NCBI GenBank assembly: GCA_947450645.1
Contig: CANFWH010000001.1
Location: forward strand, 124,001-188,000
Direction of reading: 5' to 3'
DNA from: Comamonadaceae bacterium
GTDB lineage: Bacteria; Pseudomonadota; Gammaproteobacteria; Burkholderiales; Burkholderiaceae_C
Length of the DNA: 64,000 nucleotides
The translations under genes were made by a program, and so were the position numbers. This document shows, piece by piece, positions 1-8,770 of the stretch. Under the pieces are notes generated by a model. That model was not told the origin of the DNA. It did no database searches and was given only the letters and a program-made list of their open reading frames with translations. How positions within the stretch are numbered: position 1 is the stretch's first letter; every line of letters starts with the position of its first letter.

Positions 1-78
1 GCCCACGGGCAAGCCGCCGTCGTTTGCGACAATAGCCACGTTGTCCGTTTCATGCATCACAATCGTGAGCGGATTCAT
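1..78 (-). CDS. garD: Galactarate dehydratase, N-terminal fragment (gene runs off the window)
   Basis: Only the first 26 codons are present. The start ATG is preceded by a good ribosome site (GGAGAACT on the minus strand). The peptide begins MNPLTIVMHETDNVAIVAND, which resembles the SAF-domain start of galactarate dehydratase GarD (a DTDNVAI-type motif) more than altronate hydrolase UxaA. GarD converts D-galactarate to 5-keto-4-deoxy-glucarate, the intermediate also made by the gudD product further along. The gene is divergent from the LacI-type regulator, and a palindromic operator lies in the shared upstream region. The family is likely from context; GarD rather than UxaA is inference from 26 residues. 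Confidence 0.7.
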   Translation of the reverse strand, partial: MNPLTIVMHETDNVAIVANDGGLPVG

Positions 79-103
79 AGAGTTCTCCAAAGCATGTCTC
101 AAA

Positions 104-133
104 TTGATTTTTAACGAGTTTAGCATTTATGAT
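104..133 (+). promoter_or_regulatory. Putative sigma-70 promoter of the LacI-type regulator gene
   Basis: TTGATT and TATGAT are separated by 18 bp and lie 24 bp before the regulator start codon. The -10 overlaps the left half of the palindromic operator, so a bound repressor would block transcription. This suggests autoregulation. It is predicted from sequence only. Confidence 0.45.
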
Positions 134-144
134 AGCGCTACCAT
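129..144. promoter_or_regulatory. LacI-family operator, copy 1 (one mismatch)
   Basis: This is a 16-bp palindrome with a central CG, ATGATAGCGCTACCAT. It differs at one base from the perfect palindrome found just after the regulator gene. The shape (even-length palindrome, central CG) is typical of LacI/GalR-family sites. It sits between garD and the divergent regulator gene and overlaps the regulator's predicted -10. Confidence 0.75.
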
Positions 145-156
145 TTTTGAACAACC

Positions 157-1194
157 ATGTCCACAAACATCCCTGTTCCAGCCGCTAAAAAATCACGCCG
201 AAGCTCTGGCGCGATCACCTTGCAAGACGTGGCAAAGTTGGCGGGCGTTGCGCCCATCACCGCGTCCCGCGCCATCAATAAGCCTGATAGTGTGTCAGTC
301 GAAGTTTTAAAAAAAGTACAGGCCGCCGTAGAACGTACGGGCTATGTGCCCAATCGAATGGCAGGAAGCCTTGCATCGAATCGCTCACGCGTGATCGCCG
401 CTATTGTGCCCAGCACCGTGATATCGGTCTTTATGCAAACCGTGGAGGCCATGAACAACGCTTTATTTGACGCAGGTTACCAGCTCATGATTGGTCAGTC
501 CAACTACTCTGAGAAGCGTGAAGAAGCGCTATTAGAAGCCGTTGTAGGTCGCCGCCCCGATGGTATTTTTTTAGCTGGCGTGCTGCGCCCAGGCAAGGCC
601 AGAACGCGGCTCGTTGCAGCGGGTATCCCTGTGGTGGAGTCATGGGATCTCACACAAACGCCCGTCGATATGCTGATTGGTTTTTCGCACCTAGAAATTG
701 GCCGCGCCGTTGCCAAACACATGATGGATAAAGGCCGCAAGCGCTTTGCCCTTGTCACGGCGGGCGACGAACGCGCCGACCGCAGAAGCACCGCTTTCAA
801 ACAAGCCATTCACGCTGCTGGACTGGGGGAGGTTTTTACCGTCAATGTGGGCGAGTCACGCACCTTGAAGAGCGGACGGGATGCGCTCATCAAAATATTG
901 GCCAAAGCCCCCAAAACGGATGCGATCTTTTGTAGCTCCGACTTGCTAGCTATGGGCGTGCTCACCGAGGCTCTCAAACGCGGCATCAAAGTACCCAAAG
1001 CCTTAGCCGTTATGGGTTTTGGCGATGTATCGTTTGGCGCAGATATAGAGCCTGCGCTGTCCACTGTGCGCATTAACGGCTCCGACATTGGCGCAATGGC
1101 TGCAAAGTATTTGATGGACAGGGCCGAAGGTAAAGCAGTCAATCAGCCGATTGTGGATGTCGGGTTTTCGATAGTCGAGCGCGGAAGTAGTTAA
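157..1194 (+). CDS. LacI-family transcriptional regulator, probable control of galactarate/glucarate use
   Basis: The protein has 345 residues with an N-terminal LacI helix-turn-helix at about 20-45 (TLQDVAKLAGVAPITASRAI), a hinge helix around 64-78 and a periplasmic-binding-protein-like effector domain. The first 18 residues are a basic, Lys/Arg-rich extension. No strong ribosome site precedes the chosen ATG, so the exact start is uncertain. It is divergent from garD and followed by kdgD and gudD. Near-identical palindromes lie before and after the gene. I infer that it represses itself, garD and the downstream operon and is relieved by a sugar acid or an intermediate; the ligand cannot be read from sequence. 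Confidence 0.88.
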   Translation: MSTNIPVPAAKKSRRSSGAITLQDVAKLAGVAPITASRAINKPDSVSVEVLKKVQAAVERTGYVPNRMAGSLASNRSRVIAAIVPSTVISVFMQTVEAMNNALFDAGYQLMIGQSNYSEKREEALLEAVVGRRPDGIFLAGVLRPGKARTRLVAAGIPVVESWDLTQTPVDMLIGFSHLEIGRAVAKHMMDKGRKRFALVTAGDERADRRSTAFKQAIHAAGLGEVFTVNVGESRTLKSGRDALIKILAKAPKTDAIFCSSDLLAMGVLTEALKRGIKVPKALAVMGFGDVSFGADIEPALSTVRINGSDIGAMAAKYLMDRAEGKAVNQPIVDVGFSIVERGSS

Positions 1195-1233
1195 CGCCAA
1201 GCACATGCCATTTGGCGCTACAATTCAGCAACA

Positions 1234-1251
1234 TATGGTAGCGCTACCATA
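1234..1251. promoter_or_regulatory. LacI-family operator, copy 2 (perfect palindrome)
   Basis: TATGGTAGCGCTACCATA is a perfect 18-bp palindrome ending 33 bp before the kdgD start codon. A weak TTGGCG-N16-TATGGT promoter overlaps it. Its near identity to the site at 129-144 makes both likely targets of the LacI-type protein encoded between them. Confidence 0.82.
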
Positions 1252-1284
1252 ACTTATTCATACCTTGCTCAAGAAAGACCCCCC

Positions 1285-2202
1285 ATGAACCCACAAGAAC
1301 TTAAAACCATCATGTCCAGCGGCTTGCTGTCATTTCCTTTGACAGACTTCCACGCTAATGGGGACTTCAACGCCAAGGGTTATGCCGACCGTTTGGATTG
1401 GTTGGCTCCTTACGGCGCATCGGCGCTGTTTGCTGCGGGCGGTACGGGCGAGTTTTTCTCGTTGATGGGCGACGAGTATTCGCAAATCATCAAAGTCGCG
1501 GTGGACACTTGCCGAGGCAAAGTTCCCATCATTGCAGGCGCGGGCGGCTCGACACGCTTTGCGATTCAATGTGCCCAAGAAGCAGAGCGTCTTGGTGCGC
1601 ATGGCATTTTATTACTCCCGCATTACCTAACCGAAGCAGGACAAGAAGGTTTGATTGAGCACGTCGCGCAAGTTTGCGAAAGCGTGAAATTTGGCGTGAT
1701 TGTTTACAACCGCAACGTGTGCAAACTCACGCCTAAATCACTGCAAATCTTGGCAGATCGTTGCCCTAACCTCATTGGCTTTAAAGACGGCGTGGGCGAC
1801 ATCGAGACCATGTCTTCCATCTATATGGCGATGGGCGACCGCTTTGCTTACCTTGGCGGCTTGCCAACGGCTGAGGTGTATGCAGCCGCTTACAAGGCAC
1901 TGGGCACGCCCGTGTACTCTAGCGCCGTGTTTAACTTCATCCCTAAAACGGCGATGGATTTTTACCATGCGGTTGCCAAGGACGATATGGCGACGCAGCA
2001 CAAACTCTTGCGTGAGTTCTTTATGCCCTACTTAGATATTCGCAACAAAACGCAAGGCTACGCAGTGAGCATCGTCAAGGCGGGTGCGACCTTGGTCGGG
2101 CATAGCGCAGGCCCTGTCCGTGCCCCACTCTCCGATTTAAAGCCTGCTGAAATGGAACAACTGGATGTGCTGATTAAGAAGCTCGGCTCACAGTCGATTT
2201 AA
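1285..2202 (+). CDS. kdgD: 5-dehydro-4-deoxyglucarate dehydratase
   Basis: This DapA-superfamily TIM-barrel enzyme removes water and CO2 from 5-keto-4-deoxy-D-glucarate to give 2,5-dioxopentanoate (alpha-ketoglutarate semialdehyde). Its 305 residues match the family. The G-G-T-G-E-F segment near 50 follows the DapA pattern. The catalytic Tyr lies in VIVYNR near 140 and the Schiff-base Lys in IGFKDG near 167. It is the first gene of the operon behind the perfect LacI palindrome, with gudD directly downstream. Together with GudD and the dehydrogenase at 4563 it forms a complete glucarate-to-2-oxoglutarate route. Confidence 0.95.
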   Translation: MNPQELKTIMSSGLLSFPLTDFHANGDFNAKGYADRLDWLAPYGASALFAAGGTGEFFSLMGDEYSQIIKVAVDTCRGKVPIIAGAGGSTRFAIQCAQEAERLGAHGILLLPHYLTEAGQEGLIEHVAQVCESVKFGVIVYNRNVCKLTPKSLQILADRCPNLIGFKDGVGDIETMSSIYMAMGDRFAYLGGLPTAEVYAAAYKALGTPVYSSAVFNFIPKTAMDFYHAVAKDDMATQHKLLREFFMPYLDIRNKTQGYAVSIVKAGATLVGHSAGPVRAPLSDLKPAEMEQLDVLIKKLGSQSI

Positions 2203-2245
2203 TCTAGCCCCCTGCTCGCAGACCCTATCAGATAAGGCTTCCCAG

Positions 2246-3580
2246 ATGGCATCCTCTACAACGCCCACCGTGATTGGCCTACGGGCCATCCCTATTGCGG
2301 GACACGATTCCATGCTCATGAATCTCTCTGGTGCGCATGGCCCATTCTTCACGCGCAACCTACTCATCCTCACCGACTCCGCAGGTCGCACAGGCATTGG
2401 TGAAGTGCCTGGTGGCGAAAAAATTCGACAGACGCTACAAGACGCAGAAGAACTCGTCGTGGGTCAATCCATTGGCAATGTGCAAGCCGTGCTGACCAAG
2501 ATGCGTGCGCAGTTTGCCGACCGTGATTCGGGCGGGCGCGGGCTGCAAACTTTTGATTTGCGCACTACGATTCACGCCGTCACTGCTGTTGAATCTTGCT
2601 TGCTCGATTTGCTCGGTCAGCACCTTGGCGTGCCCGTCTCCGCCTTGTTGGGCGAAGGTCAACAACGCGTGCAGGTCGAAATGCTGGGCTATTTGTTCTA
2701 TGTGGGCGACAAAGCAAAAACTGATTTAGCCTATCGCGATGAAAAAGGTAGCCGAGACGCATGGAAAGCCAATCGCAATCAAGTCGCACTCACACCCAAA
2801 GCCATCGTCGCACAAGCCGAAGCCGCGCACGCCAAGTACGGCTTTAACGACTTCAAACTCAAAGGCGGCGTGCTGCGCGGCGAAGAGGAAATTGAAGCCG
2901 TAGAGGCGTTGCACGAACGCTTCCCCAAAGCGCGTGTCACGCTTGACCCGAACGGCGGCTGGCTCTTAAAAGACGCGATCCGTTTGATGCGCGATATGCA
3001 CGGCGTCGTGGCGTATGCCGAAGACCCCTGCGGCGCAGAAGAAGGCTTTAGCGGGCGCGAAGTGATGGCGGAATTCCGCCGTGAAACAGGTCTGCCAACC
3101 GCAACCAATATGGTAGCGACCGACTGGCGACAACTCCAACATTCGTTATCACTACAAAGTGTGGACATCCCACTTGCTGACCCGCATTTTTGGACAATGG
3201 CGGGCTCCGTGCGCGTAGCGCAAACTTGCCGCGATTGGGGACTCACTTGGGGTTCGCATTCCAATAACCACTTCGATGTCTCGCTCGCCATGTTCACGCA
3301 CGTGGCCGCTGCCGCGCCTGGCAAAGTCACCGCCATTGACACGCATTGGATTTGGCAAGATGGGCAAAACATTTTGAACGAAACGCTAGGGATCAAAGGC
3401 GGTCTCGTCGATGTGCCGCAGCAGGGTGGGCTTGGCGTGACACTGAATATGCAAGCCGTGGAAGCCGCGCATCAGATGTATCTTGCGCACGGACTCGGCT
3501 CGCGGGACGATGCCACAGCGATGCAGTACCTCATTCCCAATTGGAAATTTGATAACAAGCGTCCATGCATGGTTCGCTAA
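2246..3580 (+). CDS. gudD: Glucarate dehydratase
   Basis: This enolase-superfamily enzyme of 444 residues converts D-glucarate (and usually L-idarate) to 5-keto-4-deoxyglucarate. Visible hallmarks are the KxK catalytic region (FKLKGG) near 204, the metal-ligand segment LDPNGGW near 233, the AEDPCG segment, and the catalytic His in WGSHSNNH near 336. The gap after kdgD is 43 bp, and the end of a copy of the dispersed AAGCC/GGCTT repeat lies in that gap, touching the start codon region. It probably belongs to the kdgD operon. Confidence 0.95.
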   Translation: MASSTTPTVIGLRAIPIAGHDSMLMNLSGAHGPFFTRNLLILTDSAGRTGIGEVPGGEKIRQTLQDAEELVVGQSIGNVQAVLTKMRAQFADRDSGGRGLQTFDLRTTIHAVTAVESCLLDLLGQHLGVPVSALLGEGQQRVQVEMLGYLFYVGDKAKTDLAYRDEKGSRDAWKANRNQVALTPKAIVAQAEAAHAKYGFNDFKLKGGVLRGEEEIEAVEALHERFPKARVTLDPNGGWLLKDAIRLMRDMHGVVAYAEDPCGAEEGFSGREVMAEFRRETGLPTATNMVATDWRQLQHSLSLQSVDIPLADPHFWTMAGSVRVAQTCRDWGLTWGSHSNNHFDVSLAMFTHVAAAAPGKVTAIDTHWIWQDGQNILNETLGIKGGLVDVPQQGGLGVTLNMQAVEAAHQMYLAHGLGSRDDATAMQYLIPNWKFDNKRPCMVR

Positions 3581-3593
3581 TAAGAAAGCATTT

Positions 3594-4553
3594 ATGAACA
3601 AGTTTTTACTCACCATTATCTCGCTAAGCCTTGCTGTATCTGCCTTCGCGCAGAGCGACTACCCAAACAAGCCTGTCAAAATCATCGTGCCCTTCCCCGC
3701 AGGCGGCACGAGTGACGTGATGGGTCGCTTGGTTGCACAAGAGCTTGGGAAAATTCTCAAACAGCCCTTCATCGTTGACAACGTGGGCGGCGCAGGCGGC
3801 GTGATTGGTACGGAGAAGGGTGCTAAAGCTGTGCCCGATGGCTATACCTTGATTCAAACGGGCGTGGGACAAAACGCCGTGGCGCATGGCTTAGATCCAA
3901 ATGTCAGGTACAACTCGCTCACCGACTTCATTCACATTTCGCAAATTCACTCGGGGCCTAATGTGTTGGTGGTGCATCCGTCTTTGCCGTTCAAAACAGT
4001 GAAAGAGTTAGTTGACTACGCGAAGAAGAACCCCGGCAAATTAGATTACGGTTACACGCCTGCGGCTTCTGGTCACATGGCGATGGAGCTATTCAAACAA
4101 ACCGCTGGCGTTTTCTTAACAGGCATTCCTTATCGCGGCGGCGGGCCGATGATGACCGACGCGTTGGGCGGCACGATCAAGATCATGTTTATCAACCAAG
4201 ACGTCGCGCTCCAGCACGTCAAGGCTGGCAAGCTGCGTGCATTGGCGGTCACTAGCGCTCAGCGTAATCCGCTCTACCCCGATGTACCCACCATTGCTGA
4301 GTCGGGCTACAAAGGTTTTGAAGCCATTTCGTGGTCGGGTCTCTCTGCTCCCAAGGGCACACCGCAAGCCATTATTGACAAGCTAGACATCGCTATGCAG
4401 CAAGCACTCAAATCTGCCTCCATGCGCCAAAGCCTAGAGTCGCAAGGCTTTGTCGTGCCACCCGCTGGTTCTAAGCACTACACCGCCTTTGTCAAAAGCG
4501 AACTTGAGCGCTGGACCAAAGTGATTAAAACTGCTGGCATCAAAGTCGAATAA
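3594..4553 (+). CDS. Bug-family (TctC) solute-binding receptor
   Basis: The protein has 319 residues from the chosen ATG, which gives a clean Sec signal peptide ending in AFAQ. The mature part opens with YPNKPVKIIVPFPAGGTSDV, the classic Bug/TctC signature, and ends with the usual ERWTKVIKTAGI motif. Such periplasmic receptors capture carboxylates for tripartite tricarboxylate transporters or act as sensors. It lies 13 bp after gudD, so glucarate or galactarate is a plausible ligand. No TctA or TctB membrane genes are present in the window. Confidence 0.92.
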   Translation: MNKFLLTIISLSLAVSAFAQSDYPNKPVKIIVPFPAGGTSDVMGRLVAQELGKILKQPFIVDNVGGAGGVIGTEKGAKAVPDGYTLIQTGVGQNAVAHGLDPNVRYNSLTDFIHISQIHSGPNVLVVHPSLPFKTVKELVDYAKKNPGKLDYGYTPAASGHMAMELFKQTAGVFLTGIPYRGGGPMMTDALGGTIKIMFINQDVALQHVKAGKLRALAVTSAQRNPLYPDVPTIAESGYKGFEAISWSGLSAPKGTPQAIIDKLDIAMQQALKSASMRQSLESQGFVVPPAGSKHYTAFVKSELERWTKVIKTAGIKVE

Positions 4554-4562
4554 ATCATCTAT

Positions 4563-6035
4563 ATGAAAACACTTCAATCCTTTAAAGCCCGTACGGGCGA
4601 GCCTTTTGGCGCACCGCTCCTAGCCCACACACCCGAACAAGTCGATAGCACCGTCGAAGCCGCCTCCCAAGCATTCGCCTCATGGCAAGCCAGTAGCGGC
4701 GTGGCTCGCGGCTCCCTGCTTCGTGCTTTAGCTACTGCCATTGAAGGCGACCGCGAAGCGCTCGTTTCGATTGCTGATCAAGAAACAGCACTTGGCCCCG
4801 TTCGCTTAAACGGCGAGTTAGATCGCACGGCGTTTCAGTTGCGCCGCTTTGCTGATATGGCCGAGCGTGGCGTGGCATTTGAGTCTGTGGATGATCCAGC
4901 CGTGGCGGGCGCGCCACCCGTCGGGCATCCTGCGATGGTGCTGCAGCGCGTGCCGCTCGGGCCTGTGGCAATGTTCTCGGCCAGTAACTTTCCGTTCGCG
5001 TTTTCTGTTTTAGGCGGCGATACCGCGTCCGCTCTCGCAGCGGGTTGCAGTGTGGTCATCAAAGCGCATACAGCGCACTTGGTTTTATCGAATCGCATGC
5101 TGGGCTTGATTCAAAAAGTTTTGGAAGCCGAGCATCTGCCAAAAGGTTTGATTGGTATGTTGCAAGGCGGCGGCTCCGACGTGGGCGTGCGTTTGGTCGC
5201 GCATCCGCTGATTGCCGCAGGCGCATTCACAGGCTCGACACGCGGCGGTGCGGTACTGCAAGCCGTGGCCAACGCACGCCCTCGTCCGATTCCGTTTTAT
5301 GGCGAACTGGGTTCGATCAATCCAGTCGTGGCACTGCCTGGCATTTTGCAAACCAAGGGCGCGGAACTAGCGACCTTGCTCGCGGGTTCCATCAACCAAG
5401 GCTGCGGACAGTTTTGCACCAGCCCTGGCGTGATCGTGCTCTTGAATGATCCTGCCAGCGATGCCTTCGTGACGCAACTCACAACCGCGCTCAAAGCCCT
5501 GCAACCGCACGCCATGTTGACGCCCGGTATTAGGCAAGCGTTTGATAACGGTGTGGCGCACGTTGCCGCGTCAGGCGTGAAGGTGTTGCTGCAAGAAGCT
5601 GGCAACACAGAAGCACCACGTCCTTTCCTCGCACAAACCGATGCTGTTAATTTCATCGTGAAATCTGAATTGCGCGAAGAAGTATTTGGCCCTGCAAGTT
5701 TGATTGTTCGCGCTGCATCCGTTGCCGAGGCGCTGCAAGTTTTAGAAGCCGTAGGCGGCAGTCTCACCGTCACGCTATGGGGCGCAGAGCAAGAGACAGA
5801 CGACACCCGTGCCTTCGTGCGCGGCGCCATGAACATTGCGGGACGCGTCCTGTTTGCGGGCGTGCCCACAGGTGTTGCGGTAAGCAGCGCGCAGCAGCAT
5901 GGCGGCCCTTGGCCATCATCGACTCAACCGATGACGACCTCGGTGGGTGACACCGCCATCAATCGCTTTTTGCGTCCTGTGTGTATCCAAGACGCGCCCA
6001 GTTGGTTAATAAAACGCAACGGACAACCTTGCTAA
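4563..6035 (+). CDS. 2,5-dioxovalerate (alpha-ketoglutarate semialdehyde) dehydrogenase
   Basis: This 490-residue NAD(P)+ aldehyde dehydrogenase has the SNFPFAFSVLGGD cofactor region near 140, a GSTRGG motif near 225, catalytic Glu in YGELGS near 247 and nucleophile Cys in GQFCTSPG near 284. The pattern is that of the NADP-type semialdehyde dehydrogenases that oxidise 2,5-dioxopentanoate to 2-oxoglutarate. It is placed between two Bug receptors in the glucarate operon and supplies the last step of the pathway. Substrate assignment rests on this context as well as the family. Confidence 0.9.
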   Translation: MKTLQSFKARTGEPFGAPLLAHTPEQVDSTVEAASQAFASWQASSGVARGSLLRALATAIEGDREALVSIADQETALGPVRLNGELDRTAFQLRRFADMAERGVAFESVDDPAVAGAPPVGHPAMVLQRVPLGPVAMFSASNFPFAFSVLGGDTASALAAGCSVVIKAHTAHLVLSNRMLGLIQKVLEAEHLPKGLIGMLQGGGSDVGVRLVAHPLIAAGAFTGSTRGGAVLQAVANARPRPIPFYGELGSINPVVALPGILQTKGAELATLLAGSINQGCGQFCTSPGVIVLLNDPASDAFVTQLTTALKALQPHAMLTPGIRQAFDNGVAHVAASGVKVLLQEAGNTEAPRPFLAQTDAVNFIVKSELREEVFGPASLIVRAASVAEALQVLEAVGGSLTVTLWGAEQETDDTRAFVRGAMNIAGRVLFAGVPTGVAVSSAQQHGGPWPSSTQPMTTSVGDTAINRFLRPVCIQDAPSWLIKRNGQPC

Positions 6036-6042
6036 AACTATT

Positions 6043-7035
6043 ATGAAAAAATTACTCACACACCTCTCGCTCGTTACATTGCTAGGAGGCGTGATGAGTA
6101 CAGCCTTTGCGCAAACCACTACAGCCGCAAGCTTCCCAAGCAAGCCCATCGTGATTTTGATTGGCTCCTCCGCAGGCAGCACCACGGATGGCTTGGCAAG
6201 AGTCATCGGACAAGAAATCACGCAAGCCACGGGACAGCCCGTGATTGTGGAGAGCCGTGCTGGCGCTGGTGGCGGCATTGCCGCGCAGGCCGCAGCCAGA
6301 GCGACTCCTGATGGCTACACCCTTTTCATCACGACCAATTCCACACAAGCGGCCAATCCACATTTGTTTAAAAAATTGGCCTACGATCCCGTCAAAGACT
6401 TCGCACCCGTCTCGGGTCTCGTGCGCGGCTATATGCTGATGACCGTACACCCCAGCGTGAAGGCCAACACCGTCGCTGAGTTCGTCGCACTTGCCAAACA
6501 AAATCCCAACAAATTGAGCTTCGCTGAAGGCTCATCATCTGCCCGAATTGGCTCCGAACTTTTTAAGCAGATGACAGGCGTGCAGCTCACGCACGTGCCA
6601 TACAAAACCAATCCGCAAGCCGTGATTGATATAGTTGGCGGTCAAACCGACATGATGATTGCCGACTTCACCACGACCTTGCCGCAAGTCAAAGCAGGCA
6701 AGCTGCGGGCGCTAGGTGTAACAAGCCCTAAGCGCTCGTCTCTCGTTCCTGATATTCCCGCTCTAGCTGAAAGCCCTGCTGCACTTGGCCTAGCGGGCTA
6801 TGACATGAGCCACTGGAATGCGCTTTACGTGCCAGCAGCCACACCGCCCGCCATCATCAATCGCTTAAACGATCTGATGAAAATGGCGCTTGGCAAAGAG
6901 TCCGTTAAACGTTTCGCTGTGCAAAACGGCATCGAACCTTTTTATACAACGCCGCAAGAACTAGGCGCTTTTCAAGCCACGGAACTAGAGCGCTGGGGAC
7001 GCATCATCAAAGGTGCAGGCATTCAGCCTGAATAA
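6043..7035 (+). CDS. Bug-family (TctC) solute-binding receptor
   Basis: The protein has 330 residues with a Sec signal peptide ending at about STAFAQ. The mature N-terminus carries FPSKPIVILIGSSAGSTTDG, a less canonical form of the Bug signature in which the usual PFPAGG loop is replaced by GSSAGS. The loop contacts the ligand carboxylate in characterised Bug proteins, so the change may alter ligand choice. It ends with ERWGRIIKGAGI. It lies 7 bp after the dehydrogenase gene and is the second receptor in the operon. No membrane transporter partner is seen nearby. Confidence 0.9.
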   Translation: MKKLLTHLSLVTLLGGVMSTAFAQTTTAASFPSKPIVILIGSSAGSTTDGLARVIGQEITQATGQPVIVESRAGAGGGIAAQAAARATPDGYTLFITTNSTQAANPHLFKKLAYDPVKDFAPVSGLVRGYMLMTVHPSVKANTVAEFVALAKQNPNKLSFAEGSSSARIGSELFKQMTGVQLTHVPYKTNPQAVIDIVGGQTDMMIADFTTTLPQVKAGKLRALGVTSPKRSSLVPDIPALAESPAALGLAGYDMSHWNALYVPAATPPAIINRLNDLMKMALGKESVKRFAVQNGIEPFYTTPQELGAFQATELERWGRIIKGAGIQPE

Positions 7036-7050
7036 CTTAGAGAGATTTTT

Positions 7051-8043
7051 ATGACCACACGCCGCAATATTCTTCAAATCGGCACTGCTGCAAGCCTTAT
7101 TCCACTTAGCCTGCAGGCCTATTCTCAATCTAAGCAAGAAAAAATTTGGCCCTCGCAGCCACTCAAAATCATTGTGCCGTTTCCACCAGGCGGATCGTCG
7201 GACGCGATTGCGCGCATCATCGCCAACAGCCTCGGCGAAAAACTCAAAGCCGTCGTGATTGTCGAGAACCGCACGGGCGCGAATGGCAGCGTCGGCGCAG
7301 GTGTGGTGGCCGCATCGACGGACGCGCACACGATACTGCTTTCCGACATGGGCGCGGTGGCGCTGGCGCATGTGATTAACAAAGACTTGCCCTACAAAGC
7401 CACAGATCTGCAAGGCGTGACCATGCTGGCGTATTCACCGCACATGCTGGTCGCCACGCCGTCATTGCCTGCAAACAATTTGCAAGAGCTGGTGGCGCTG
7501 TCTAAACGCCGCAAGATCAATGTGGCATCCAGCGGCACAGGTGCGCCCACGCATTTGGCAATGGCAGAAATTGCCATGGAAACTGGGATGCAGTGGACGC
7601 ACGTGCCCTACCGCGGCGGCGCACAATCGATCGCCGACACGGCGGCGGGCGTGACCGATGTTGTGATGAACGGCATGCTCGCGACACTGCCGCTAGTGAA
7701 CGCTGGCAGGCTTAAAGTGATTGGCATTTCCAAGCGCACACGCATGGCGATGGTGGCAAATATGCCAACCATTGCCGAGCAAGGCCTGCCTACGTTTGAG
7801 TCGGGCACATACCAAGGTGTGGCGGTTGCCAGCAGCAACATGCCCAAAGCGATGGTGGAGAAGCTCAATGCCGCTTTGATAAGCGTCATCCGCGCGCCCG
7901 AGGTGCGGGCAAGACTCACGCAAGCGGGCGCCGAAGTCATGACAACAACGCCGCAAGAGACCAGTCAATTTTTGATTGCTGAGCGCAAACGCTGGAGTGG
8001 TGTGATTGCACGGGCAGGTAAAAATATAGAAGGAACAACTTAA
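7051..8043 (+). CDS. Bug-family solute-binding receptor with Tat-like signal
   Basis: This is a third receptor of 330 residues. The N-terminus MTTRRNILQIGTAASLI has a twin-arginine-like motif, so export may use the Tat path; the other receptors here have ordinary Sec signals. The mature part has the canonical LKIIVPFPPGGSSDAIARI signature. It lies 15 bp after the preceding receptor and 1 bp before the RraA-like gene, so all three are probably co-transcribed. Three paralogous receptors in one catabolic operon suggest several related ligands or a sensory role. Confidence 0.9.
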   Translation: MTTRRNILQIGTAASLIPLSLQAYSQSKQEKIWPSQPLKIIVPFPPGGSSDAIARIIANSLGEKLKAVVIVENRTGANGSVGAGVVAASTDAHTILLSDMGAVALAHVINKDLPYKATDLQGVTMLAYSPHMLVATPSLPANNLQELVALSKRRKINVASSGTGAPTHLAMAEIAMETGMQWTHVPYRGGAQSIADTAAGVTDVVMNGMLATLPLVNAGRLKVIGISKRTRMAMVANMPTIAEQGLPTFESGTYQGVAVASSNMPKAMVEKLNAALISVIRAPEVRARLTQAGAEVMTTTPQETSQFLIAERKRWSGVIARAGKNIEGTT

Positions 8044-8044
8044 G

Positions 8045-8767
8045 ATGAAAAGCGAAACTAGAACCCTCCTCCAAAAAGTCTCCACCGCCACGCTGTGCAC
8101 CGCCTTGTTTAAGCGCGGGCTTTCGCATCAATTTATTCAAAACGTTTTGCCCGTAAGCCTCGGCCATCATGGCTTGCACGGCAATATGGTTGGCCCAGCG
8201 TTTACGCTGCGCTACATCCCTGCGCGTGAAGACTTAAACAAGATTGATGTGTTTTTAAACCGCGAGCATCCACAGCGTAAAGCCGTGGAAGAGTGCCCGG
8301 CAGGCAGCGTGATGGTGATTGATTCGCGCAAAGATGCACGCGCTGCTTCAGCTGGTTCTATCCTCGTCACACGCCTGATGGTGCGCGGCGTCGCAGGCAT
8401 CGTGACCGATGGTGGCTTTCGCGACTCACCCGAAATTGGGCAGCTTGCCATGCCGTCGTATCACAGCCGCCCCAGTGCACCGACCAATTTGACCATCCAT
8501 CAAGCCTTAGATATCAACGTACCGATTGGCTGCGGCGATGCGCCCGTGTGGCCTGGCGACATCGTGGTGGGTGACGCCGAAGGCGTGGTCATCATCCCCG
8601 CAAGCATCGCAGACGAAATTGCCATTGAAGCCACCGAGATGACAGCATTTGAAGACTTCGTGACCGCCAAAGTGCTGGAAGGTCGCTCGATTTTGGGACT
8701 CTATCCACCAACCGATCCGCAAAGCAAAGTTGATTTTGACGTGTGGCGCAAGGCAAATAATCGGTAG
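8045..8767 (+). CDS. RraA-like / HMG-aldolase family protein
   Basis: The 240-residue protein belongs to the RraA/4-hydroxy-4-methyl-2-oxoglutarate aldolase fold, with the family motif GIVTDGGFRD near 120-130 and the GDAEGVVIIP segment near 178. Members are divalent-metal aldolases or oxaloacetate decarboxylases; RraA itself inhibits RNase E. In a sugar-acid operon a small-molecule lyase is more likely than RNase control. Its substrate here is unknown, because the neighbouring pathway to 2-oxoglutarate is already complete without it. It starts 1 bp after the preceding stop. Confidence 0.8.
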   Translation: MKSETRTLLQKVSTATLCTALFKRGLSHQFIQNVLPVSLGHHGLHGNMVGPAFTLRYIPAREDLNKIDVFLNREHPQRKAVEECPAGSVMVIDSRKDARAASAGSILVTRLMVRGVAGIVTDGGFRDSPEIGQLAMPSYHSRPSAPTNLTIHQALDINVPIGCGDAPVWPGDIVVGDAEGVVIIPASIADEIAIEATEMTAFEDFVTAKVLEGRSILGLYPPTDPQSKVDFDVWRKANNR

Positions 8768-8770
8768 CCT

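Noticed and set aside
2779-3396. A 205-codon minus-strand open frame opposite gudD
   Set aside because: It is Ser/Arg-rich with no recognisable motifs, and gudD is intact on the other strand.
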